NCBI GenBank assembly: GCA_003663585.1 | Contig: QMTU01000033.1 | Coordinates: 1 to 7,123, forward strand | Reading direction: 5' to 3' | DNA from: Thermoplasmata archaeon | GTDB lineage: Archaea > Thermoplasmatota > B47-G6 | DNA length: 7,123 nt | Shown here: positions 1-5,791 of the stretch, one piece after another | Layout: the number at the start of each line of letters is the position of its first letter | How positions within the stretch are numbered: position 1 is the stretch's first letter | Program-made: the position numbers and the translations under genes | Notes under the pieces: model-generated | Database searches by the model: none | Seen by the model: only the letters and a program-made list of their open reading frames with translations | What the model was told of the DNA's origin: nothing

Positions 1-1560
1 GCTTAAAACCAATAAATAAAACTCGTCTTTCTCCCTGTTCCCTAAAGGAATGTTCTGGTATGTCTTTTTTAGAGGTATATATCTAGCAGTATTTGCCTCT
101 TGTACATGAGTAATCTTGACGTACCACTTTGATTTTATATTATCATAGTTGACATTAAGAGCTCTTAAAATGTCCAATATAAAGGCTCTTCGGGATTTCC
201 ACGGATAGTTTACTCCTAGCATTTCTCCTAATCTCTTAGCTAGCGAGAAGGCGTCTATAACCTCCTTTGGAGGGTCTAAAGCCTTCTCACTGATTCCAAT
301 ATACCTGTGGAAATAGGAAAGAGCAACATCCTCCACTTCTATGAACATTGTCGATGGAATTACTAAGTCTGCAATGGAAGCTGTTTCTGTCATAAAACAG
401 TCATAAACTACAATATATTCTGCATTCTTTTCCAAAGATCTTTTAAGACCCTTAGAGTCTGGAGCAGTGTAGAGTGGATTCATAGACATTATAAAGACTA
501 AGTCCGCTCCTTCATCCAAAAGCTCAATGAATTTAGAAAAGCTAATCCTGGGAGAGTTCTTAACATTAAGTGCTATCTCTAGATCTACTTCTGGAGAAAA
601 GTCATAGTAAAACGCTGATGGATCTCCTATTAAAACAGGAAGATATGCTATTGCCTTTACAGCCTCACCTCCTCCAACTCTCCTTTGAAATCCATATCCA
701 ATGTGTATCCAGTTAGGTTTTAGCGTCGCATAGTCATATGCAGTTTTAGCTATCCCCTCAAAAGAAATCCCCGTGACCCTCTCTATAAAGCTCCACGGAA
801 GTCTACTAAGAAATCTAAAGAACTCCTCATAACCTATAAATTTATCTTTCACAAATTGCTTATCATAGAGCTCTTCCTCAATTATATACTTTGCCATTCC
901 AAGAGCTAGAAATACGTCAGATCCAGGTTTAATTCTCAGATGTCTGTGAGCTTTTCTTGCAGTTGCTGTCACATTAGGATCTATAACGTAGAGCTTTGCT
1001 CCTCTCTTTATGGCCTCATTAATGAGAAACATTCCATGAACGTTTGTCCAGGAGGGATTCATTCCCCAAACGATAATTAGCTTTCTGTTCACAATATCTT
1101 CAATATCTTTGCCATTGTACGTTCCGAAGATCTTAATCAAGACATTATTACCACTTGTTGAGCAGAGGTTTGGAACGACGATATAAAAGCCAAGCATATC
1201 AAAGAGTGCCTTTAAAGATAAAGACTCCACAAGGCCCATATTACCTGCATATGACAAAAAGAAGGATCTATGTGGCTTGGCCTCCCTTAAAACATCCGCA
1301 AGTATTTCAAGGGACTTCTTTAGGGATATTTCTTTCCAGGATTTATTGTCTTTTAATAATGGCCTTAGAAGCCTATCCTTATGATGCACAAGTTTTGGAA
1401 GAGAGTACCCTTTGGAGCACAAAAACCCTCTTGTTATAGGATGTTTCCTTGAGCCCTCAACCTTTATTAATTTATTTCCTTCCACATAAGCATAAAAATA
1501 GCATCTATCATAACAATCTCTCATGCATATACATTTTCTGATCTCCATACTTGCTCTCAT
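1..1560 (-). CDS. Molybdopterin (MopB/DMSO-reductase superfamily) oxidoreductase catalytic subunit, 3' end missing
   Basis: The reading frame is open for 520 codons from an ATG at 1560 to the left edge, so the C-terminus is missing. The N-terminus carries the 4Fe-4S signature of this superfamily: C12-x3-C16-x3-C20-x27-C48, the last in GFLCSKG, with the conserved Lys50 thought to relay electrons. The molybdopterin-binding body follows, including VWGMNPSWTNVHG, KLYVIDPN and LVIPS-type segments. NLCSTSG places Cys133 where the Mo-ligating Cys/Sec of nitrate reductase and formate dehydrogenase falls, so a Cys ligand is inferred. The frame stops near residue 520, about where the molydopterin-dinucleotide-binding C-terminal domain should begin (full proteins are usually 650-750 residues). 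No twin-arginine signal precedes the cluster, so a cytoplasmic location is likely. No in-frame TGA was seen. The start follows the previous gene's stop by 10 nt, and GAGG lies only 3 nt before it; an ATG at 1548 is an alternative. Substrate and electron partner are unknown; no Fe-S or membrane subunit is visible. Confidence 0.9.
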   Translation of the reverse strand, partial: MRASMEIRKCICMRDCYDRCYFYAYVEGNKLIKVEGSRKHPITRGFLCSKGYSLPKLVHHKDRLLRPLLKDNKSWKEISLKKSLEILADVLREAKPHRSFFLSYAGNMGLVESLSLKALFDMLGFYIVVPNLCSTSGNNVLIKIFGTYNGKDIEDIVNRKLIIVWGMNPSWTNVHGMFLINEAIKRGAKLYVIDPNVTATARKAHRHLRIKPGSDVFLALGMAKYIIEEELYDKQFVKDKFIGYEEFFRFLSRLPWSFIERVTGISFEGIAKTAYDYATLKPNWIHIGYGFQRRVGGGEAVKAIAYLPVLIGDPSAFYYDFSPEVDLEIALNVKNSPRISFSKFIELLDEGADLVFIMSMNPLYTAPDSKGLKRSLEKNAEYIVVYDCFMTETASIADLVIPSTMFIEVEDVALSYFHRYIGISEKALDPPKEVIDAFSLAKRLGEMLGVNYPWKSRRAFILDILRALNVNYDNIKSKWYVKITHVQEANTARYIPLKKTYQNIPLGNREKDEFYLLVLS

Positions 1561-1570
1561 GAGCCTCTAC

Positions 1571-1861
1571 CTAAAACGTCCTGTCAAGAAGCACCTTGCC
1601 ACGTATGTCTTCTATTCTAATACCCTTAAGGCCAAACGTTGCTATTATTTCCATAAGTCCTTCTTCTAATGCCCTTATGTGCTGAGATGTAACAACTCTC
1701 ATGCTTAAAACGCGTTGATCAATGCTCAACACTAACTTATTTGAGGAAATGTAAAAGGAAACAACGAAACCTGAGTCTATTATGTTGCTAGTAAGACCGT
1801 ACAGATATATCTTTCTTAGATGTCCTCTAATCTTCTCTAAGACCCTCTCACGAACCTCCAT
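1571..1861 (-). CDS. Conserved-looking small protein of unknown function (96 aa)
   Basis: I do not recognise this 96-residue protein. It has a charged N-terminal helix (about residues 1-18), then several short hydrophobic beta-like segments (about 30-37, 41-47, 52-58), a helix near 60-75 and a basic/acidic C-terminal strand region. This suggests a small soluble alpha/beta fold. It has no cysteine, no signal peptide and no membrane segment, so it is unlikely to be an Fe-S partner of the downstream molybdoenzyme. The start is well supported: GGAGAG sits directly after the stop of the peptidase gene and 4 nt ahead of the ATG. It ends 10 nt before the molybdoenzyme start. The tight packing between two larger genes on the same strand argues that it is a real gene and perhaps an accessory or chaperone-like protein, but that role is inference only. 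Confidence 0.75.
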   Translation of the reverse strand: MEVRERVLEKIRGHLRKIYLYGLTSNIIDSGFVVSFYISSNKLVLSIDQRVLSMRVVTSQHIRALEEGLMEIIATFGLKGIRIEDIRGKVLLDRTF

Positions 1862-1871
1862 AAGACTCTCC

Positions 1872-3533
1872 TTATGTTACATCTAGGACCTCTAATAATG
1901 TTAAAACATCTTCCTCAGAGATCCCAAGATCTATTCTACCTAACCTGCCTATATCCTTTACGTTGAACCCTGATCTCATATGTCCAAGTACGTAGAAGAG
2001 CATATCTGAGATCTCTCTCCTCTCAAAGCGCGTAGATATGGCGTTATACTTCTCTGGACCATATCTTTCAAGAATTACCCCCATTGTCAGTGGCTTATCT
2101 AGTAGTGGGTTTCCAGTAATATTCTCCTGAGGTGAGTATTCTTCAGGAGGCTCTCTTGGGATCTTGTTCTCTTGTATCAGCTCTTTGTAAGCAATGATGT
2201 TTTCAACAGAGCTTCCAATAGAGGTTAATACTAGGTGTTCGTAATACATACGAGTTGCATCCTTTATGAAGTCTTCTCTGACGATTACATTTAGAAGTGC
2301 AGTTCCTATTGCTATGTCTCTTACAAGTAGCATGTCCACATTCTCAAGCCTATCGGATGACGTGTGATAGTATGGATCTATACCCTGAAAAACATGAAAT
2401 GAGGGCACTCCATAAAAATTAAATATGTCATGATCACTACCACTTGAATATGAAGTAACTTTAAACACTTTTATTTGTAATCTTGATACAGGAGTAGACT
2501 CTAAGATTCTCATAGCTACATAGAAACTAGGCTCTACATATGCTGGTGTACGAATCCATCCGTGTGATACTTTTATAGGATCATCTATAGAGGTACTTCC
2601 GATCATGTCTAGGTTTATAACTCCCATAGTCCTTATGTCATTTTGCCTTTCAATTACATATGCCAGTGACCCTGAGTACTCAGGGGCAAAGATTGCCGTA
2701 AATGACCCCTTAATCTCATGAACCATTAAGATATCTTTAAGATATAACAGCGCTAGAAAGAGTCCAGCAACACCACTTCCATTGTCATGAGCACCTGGTG
2801 TAGGATGACATGAGTGTGCAAAGCCCATTATGTTTGGGTCGCTATCACCAACCTTTGCAACAAGCGCAGGAACCTTTTCATTAACAAATCTGGATTTTAC
2901 TTCTACTATAGCGTTTACCTTTTCTCCTCTTTTTATAGATCTTATTATTCTCCTAGAATATGCCCATGGAAGAGAGACTGCTGGTATGCCTTTTGTCTCT
3001 AGTATTTCCTTACTTATAAAGAGACCAAAATATGGGAATGCTCCAGGATCTTGAGTTTTTCTTGTGAATATTACTGCAGAAGCATTCCTCTCAATAGCCT
3101 TCAGGTAGTTGACTCTATGATTTTCAGTTATTATAACAATCCTGCCAGCAAGATCTTGGTCCTTCCCCATAAGGGTAATTTCTCCTGATGCTATACCACT
3201 GGGTGAATGGGCAACAGCTAGCAGTCTTGTATCATCAGAAGAAAAACTCATAGTTCCTTCTGGGCCTACAATTTCTATTCTGGCTTTCTCAAGCTCCCAA
3301 CCAAATGTGATGAAGGAGTCCTTAATGACATTAGGATCGAACGTATAGATCTTTGCTTCTATAGAGTGCTCATTGAGATATCTCTTCACGACATCTAATG
3401 CCTTCCTTAGTTCTAAAGAAAGTTGAATCCTATGATGCCTAGTGAAGTCCCTTAATAAATCATGAGCAGTCTCAAGGTACTTGGACTTCTGTACAAGATG
3501 CTTAGCAAGGGTGTGCACATTAACAGGTATCAT
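1872..3533 (-). CDS. M28-family zinc aminopeptidase-like protein with inserted PA-like domain
   Basis: A 553-residue protein (counting from ATG 3533) with M28 di-zinc peptidase features in order: FAHSCHP (His240/His243), HDNGSG (Asp250, expected bridging ligand), APEYSG (Glu285, expected general base), INLDM (Asp309) and YYHTSSD (His390). GSDHDIF (about 365-371) and GVPSFH precede the last. The first 230 residues include a PA-like (protease-associated) segment at about 115-205. A helical C-terminal tail follows at about 420-553, longer than in minimal M28 enzymes. There is no signal peptide or membrane segment, so it is probably a cytosolic enzyme that trims peptides from the N-terminus; substrate is unknown. 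The HxCHP and PExxG wording resembles the DUF4910-like branch of M28 rather than classic aminopeptidases, and the usual Glu-Glu pair is Glu-Tyr here. The frame also has a TTG at 3548, but GAGGTG lies 7 nt ahead of the ATG at 3533. It is the first gene of a likely three-gene operon with its own promoter. Confidence 0.87.
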   Translation of the reverse strand: MIPVNVHTLAKHLVQKSKYLETAHDLLRDFTRHHRIQLSLELRKALDVVKRYLNEHSIEAKIYTFDPNVIKDSFITFGWELEKARIEIVGPEGTMSFSSDDTRLLAVAHSPSGIASGEITLMGKDQDLAGRIVIITENHRVNYLKAIERNASAVIFTRKTQDPGAFPYFGLFISKEILETKGIPAVSLPWAYSRRIIRSIKRGEKVNAIVEVKSRFVNEKVPALVAKVGDSDPNIMGFAHSCHPTPGAHDNGSGVAGLFLALLYLKDILMVHEIKGSFTAIFAPEYSGSLAYVIERQNDIRTMGVINLDMIGSTSIDDPIKVSHGWIRTPAYVEPSFYVAMRILESTPVSRLQIKVFKVTSYSSGSDHDIFNFYGVPSFHVFQGIDPYYHTSSDRLENVDMLLVRDIAIGTALLNVIVREDFIKDATRMYYEHLVLTSIGSSVENIIAYKELIQENKIPREPPEEYSPQENITGNPLLDKPLTMGVILERYGPEKYNAISTRFERREISDMLFYVLGHMRSGFNVKDIGRLGRIDLGISEEDVLTLLEVLDVT

Positions 3534-3540
3534 AAACGAA

Positions 3541-3546
3541 CACCTC
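3541..3546 (-). promoter_or_regulatory. Ribosome-binding site GAGGTG that sets the M28 peptidase start
   Basis: On the minus strand GAGGTG is followed by a 7-nt spacer and the ATG at 3533. It matches the archaeal 16S 3'-end complement (GGAGGTGAT). Because it lies inside the longer frame that would begin at TTG 3548, it argues that the five codons upstream of the ATG are not translated. Confidence 0.75.
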
Positions 3547-3586
3547 AAACAACTGAACGTTGAAAAATAGAGTGCTCTTTTTACCT

Positions 3587-3614
3587 ATAATAACTATCAA
3601 TGGCTAGTTATTAT
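3587..3614. repeat. Perfect 10-bp inverted repeat at the M28 operon transcription start
   Basis: ATAATAACTA (3587-3596) and its exact reverse complement TAGTTATTAT (3605-3614) are separated by 8 nt. The dyad begins about where transcription from the minus-strand TATA box (3639-3647) is expected to start. That is a usual position for an archaeal repressor operator; a 5'-leader hairpin is the alternative. The heptamer TAGTTAT within it also occurs, on the minus strand, overlapping the TATA box (3650-3644). Confidence 0.6.
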
Positions 3615-3638
3615 TTTTACTTAGCCTCTATGTGAAGC

Positions 3639-3647
3639 TTTTTATAA
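3639..3647 (-). promoter_or_regulatory. TATA box for the M28-small protein-molybdoenzyme operon
   Basis: On the minus strand the sequence TTATAAAAA (3647 to 3639) is a near-consensus archaeal TATA box. Transcription about 25 nt downstream would start near 3615-3620, giving a leader of roughly 80 nt before ATG 3533. It lies only about 20 nt beyond the stop codon of the thioredoxin reductase gene. The peptidase operon therefore has its own promoter, although read-through from upstream is possible; only a modest T-rich tract (3665 down to about 3654) follows the reductase stop. Confidence 0.6.
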
Positions 3648-3665
3648 CTAATGGAAAATTAAGAA

Positions 3666-4574
3666 TTAGGAGGCTAAGTCCTCATGTGCTGATAATGCGG
3701 CAATAGCTCCTTCAGCAGTTGCTTTAATAACCTGCATAAGGCCTCCTGTGACATCCCCAGCTGCATATACTCTTGGCACGTTAGTCCTCATGTTTCTATC
3801 GACTTTTATGAACCCTTGCTCATCCACATCCACCCCTAGCTCCTTTGCAAGCTTGGAGTTTGGCTCAAGGCCTATAGCTATGAATACTCCCTCCACTCTC
3901 AGCTCTTCAGAGCGTCCTGTCTCTACATTTTCAACGATCACTCCCTCCACTTTCTCCTCTCCTAGTATTTTTCTAACAACGTATGGTGTCTTGAATACTA
4001 TACCTAATTCCCTAGCTCTATCAACTAATGCCTTAAACGCTCTGAAAGATGTCCTTCTGTGCACTAGGATTACATCTACTCCAATACTCTTTAAGTATAT
4101 GGCATCTGAGAATGCAGTATTTCCTCCTCCAACAACGATAACTCTTTTTCCAATGAAAAAGGATCCATCACACACTGCACAGTATGACACACCTTTACCA
4201 GTTAGCTCCTTTTCTCCCGGAACGTTTAATTTTTTTCTCTTAGCTCCCGTAGCAAATATTATGGCTTTAGATATAAACGTCCCAGATGAGGTCTCAATCT
4301 GGAACTCGTTCCCAACAGATTGTATTCTAGTTACATCGGTCATCTCATATATCTCAGCGTACTTAGAAGCATGACTTCTTATTTTCTTTGCAAGATCTTG
4401 GCCACTTATAGACATCTCCCCTGGCCAGTTTTCTATGACATCTATTGTCAGTAGCTGACCACCTGAGAGTCCAGAATCAAGGATTGCTACCTTTAAGCCC
4501 GCTCTACCGCCGTAGATACCTGCAGTAAGCCCTGCAGGGCCGGCTCCTATTACTATAAGGTCATATTTTTTCAC
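3666..4574 (-). CDS. trxB: Thioredoxin reductase (NADPH-type, FAD flavoprotein)
   Basis: This low-molecular-weight thioredoxin reductase of 302 residues transfers electrons from NADPH through FAD and a redox disulfide to thioredoxin-like proteins in the cytoplasm. Motifs in order from GTG 4574: FAD-binding GAGPAG at 10-15, SGGQL near 37-41, ENWPG, ATGA at about 108-111, the redox-active CAVCDG at 132-137, NADP(H)-binding GGGNTA at 149-154, HRRTSFR at 172-178 (the HRRxxxR phosphate-binding pattern for NADPH), and the C-terminal FAD motif AAGDV at 271-275. Length and motif spacing match the family. The frame extends upstream to ATG 4649 and ATG 4613. I prefer GTG 4574 because it gives a canonical N-terminus (M/VKKYDLIVIGAG), has GGGGT 9 nt ahead, and because a TATA-like box at 4650-4657 would start transcription downstream of 4649. 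ATG 4613, with GGGG 6 nt ahead, remains possible. The gene is divergent from corA. Confidence 0.93.
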   Translation of the reverse strand: MKKYDLIVIGAGPAGLTAGIYGGRAGLKVAILDSGLSGGQLLTIDVIENWPGEMSISGQDLAKKIRSHASKYAEIYEMTDVTRIQSVGNEFQIETSSGTFISKAIIFATGAKRKKLNVPGEKELTGKGVSYCAVCDGSFFIGKRVIVVGGGNTAFSDAIYLKSIGVDVILVHRRTSFRAFKALVDRARELGIVFKTPYVVRKILGEEKVEGVIVENVETGRSEELRVEGVFIAIGLEPNSKLAKELGVDVDEQGFIKVDRNMRTNVPRVYAAGDVTGGLMQVIKATAEGAIAALSAHEDLAS

Positions 4575-4649
4575 GGACTCACTACCCCTTTTTAACACAT
4601 TAAACGTGAACATTATAATCCCCCATGAACATCTCTTTGGAGATTGCAT

Positions 4650-4657
4650 CTTTAAAG
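4650..4657 (-). promoter_or_regulatory. Putative TATA box of trxB
   Basis: The minus strand reads ACTTTAAAG at this place, an acceptable archaeal TATA element. Transcription about 25 nt further on would begin near 4628. That is below ATG 4649, leaving ATG 4613 or GTG 4574 as usable start codons. The call rests only on sequence and spacing. Confidence 0.4.
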
Positions 4658-4717
4658 TAATCTTTATGGTAATTTAACTCAAACTTACATAATTCTGTGT
4701 AGTCAGTAACTCACACA

Positions 4718-4769
4718 ACTATTAATGTGTTAGAGCTCAAATAAAGTTATGAGCTCATAGGTTAATAGT
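4718..4769. repeat. Nested, nearly concentric inverted repeats in the trxB-corA divergent promoter region
   Basis: The outer arms are ACTATTAA (4718-4725) and TTAATAGT (4762-4769), 8 bp and exact. The inner arms are GAGCTCA (4733-4739) and TGAGCTC (4750-4756), 7 bp and exact. The two dyad centres fall at about 4743.5 and 4744.5. The right inner arm sits within a perfect 10-bp palindrome, ATGAGCTCAT (4749-4758). The 10-nt core AATAAAGTTA is AT-rich and could itself be the TATA element of corA. A dimeric regulator bound here could block corA and perhaps also affect trxB; an extended hairpin is the alternative. A smaller competing dyad, ACACA/TGTGT, surrounds the left outer arm (4713-4730). Confidence 0.6.
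4739..4748 (+). promoter_or_regulatory. Putative TATA element of corA
   Basis: AAATAAAGTT is the most TATA-like stretch at a suitable distance upstream of corA. It would start transcription near 4768-4772 and give a leader of about 30 nt ahead of the ribosome-binding site and start. It lies between the inner arms of the inverted repeat, so occupation of the dyad would be expected to hinder TBP binding. The match to consensus is only moderate. Confidence 0.35.
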
Positions 4770-4787
4770 GAAGTATTATGCTTTAGT

Positions 4788-4795
4788 GGGGTGAG
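4788..4795 (+). promoter_or_regulatory. Strong ribosome-binding site GGGGTGAG of corA
   Basis: GGGGTGAG pairs well with the archaeal 16S 3' end. It ends 6 nt before CTG 4802, an ideal distance for initiation there. It lies just after the in-frame stop TAG at 4784-4786. Since no ATG, GTG or TTG occurs in the corA frame until 4913, this site is the main evidence that translation begins near 4802. Confidence 0.7.
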
Positions 4796-4801
4796 ATTAT
4801 C

Positions 4802-5791
4802 CTGAGTGCAAGTGAAGTTTCAATAGAGATTATAGATTACGATGAGAAAAATCTAAAGGAGTTAAGGGTAAAGAGCTTAGAAAAGTGTCTTGAGTATAAG
4901 AACACTGAAAGCGTGACGTGGATAAACGTAAATCACCTAGACCATGACGTTATTAGCAAACTCTTAGAGCTGTTTGAGATACACCCGATAGTTCTCCATG
5001 ATATCTTGGACGGAGAGTACAGATCTAGGATAGTAGATTTTGGAGATTATTTATTTATCTCAACTAGAATGATCATATACAGCCCCCAAAGGGGAGATCT
5101 AAGATCAGAGCGAGTGTGCTTCCTGTTAGGAAAAAAATTTGTAATAACATTTCAGGAGAAGCCAGGAGACGTCTTTGATAGCGTTAGAGAACATATAAAA
5201 AACCCAAAAAGCAGGATCAGAAGGTCAGGCGCGGATTATCTAGTATACGCGCTGATCGATGCAATAGTAAATAGCTACTTCGAAGCCCTAGAGTACATTG
5301 GAGAATATATGGAGCACATTGAGGATAATCTGATAACGAACCCATCAGTGGCTGTTCTTCACTCAATATACCTTCTGAAAAGGGATCTTTTATTCTTAAG
5401 AAGAGCCATTTGGCCTATGAGAGATGTTATTGACATGCTCGGGAAAGGAGAGATTCCTCTTATAAAAAGGACTACGGCCATATACTTTAGGGATCTCTAC
5501 AATCACGTCAGTCAGGCCATAGAAACAATAGAAACTTTTAGAGAGATGCTCTCTAGTTTAATAGATTTGTATCTCTCAAGTGCTAGCTATAGAACAAACG
5601 AGATAATGAAAGTTCTTACAGTAATAGCAACGATATTTATTCCAATAACGTTTATAGCAAGTGTTTATGGGATGAACTTCAAGTATATGCCAGAACTATA
5701 TTGGAAGTGGAGTTATCCAATAGTCCTTTTAGTGATGTTCTCAATATCAGTTGTGATGCTTGTTTACTTTAAGAGAAAGGGATGGCTTTAA
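4802..5791 (+). CDS. corA: CorA-family Mg2+/Co2+ transporter, probably with a non-standard start codon
   Basis: CorA proteins are homopentameric inner-membrane channels for Mg2+ (also Co2+ or Ni2+). The family signature GMN is present as YGMNF at residues 290-292 counting from CTG 4802, at the end of the first membrane helix (about 270-289). The outer loop KYMPELYW follows, then a second helix (about 305-323) and a basic tail ending KRKGWL. The N-terminal cytoplasmic domain has the expected VTWINVNHLD and HPIVLHDILDGEYRSRI wording, then a long helical region (about 150-260). The first ordinary start in frame is GTG 4913, giving 292 residues. That would cut off 37 residues preceding VTWINV that look like normal CorA N-terminus (SVEI-like strand, then helix and KSLEKCLEYK). 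With CTG 4802 the protein is 329 residues, matching the usual 315-330. ATT 4796 and ATC 4799 are less well spaced alternatives. The last 10 nt overlap the radical SAM gene. Confidence 0.9.
   Translation: MSASEVSIEIIDYDEKNLKELRVKSLEKCLEYKNTESVTWINVNHLDHDVISKLLELFEIHPIVLHDILDGEYRSRIVDFGDYLFISTRMIIYSPQRGDLRSERVCFLLGKKFVITFQEKPGDVFDSVREHIKNPKSRIRRSGADYLVYALIDAIVNSYFEALEYIGEYMEHIEDNLITNPSVAVLHSIYLLKRDLLFLRRAIWPMRDVIDMLGKGEIPLIKRTTAIYFRDLYNHVSQAIETIETFREMLSSLIDLYLSSASYRTNEIMKVLTVIATIFIPITFIASVYGMNFKYMPELYWKWSYPIVLLVMFSISVVMLVYFKRKGWL

Noticed and set aside
1155..1439. Plus-strand open frame of 94 codons
   Set aside because: It lies wholly inside the molybdoenzyme gene on the opposite strand, which has clear family motifs; no ribosome-binding site or recognisable protein features.
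1..1560. Selenocysteine at the Mo-ligand position of the molybdoenzyme
   Set aside because: The codon in NLCSTSG is an ordinary TGC and I found no in-frame TGA in the frame.
2814..3054. Two overlapping plus-strand open frames (62 and 74 codons)
   Set aside because: Both are antisense to the conserved M28 peptidase coding sequence and have low-complexity hydrophobic composition typical of shadow frames.
3534..3548. TTG 3548 as start of the M28 peptidase
   Set aside because: The ribosome-binding site GAGGTG (3546-3541) is inside these codons and is ideally spaced for ATG 3533.
3748..4374. Plus-strand open frame of 208 codons
   Set aside because: Antisense to trxB, whose motifs are all intact. 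The Ser/Thr/Pro-rich composition is what a reversed coding frame gives, and there is no promoter or ribosome-binding site.
4575..4649. 25-codon N-terminal extension of thioredoxin reductase from ATG 4649
   Set aside because: The extension does not look like family sequence, and the TATA-like box at 4650-4657 would place the transcript start downstream of this ATG. GTG 4574 or ATG 4613 fits better.
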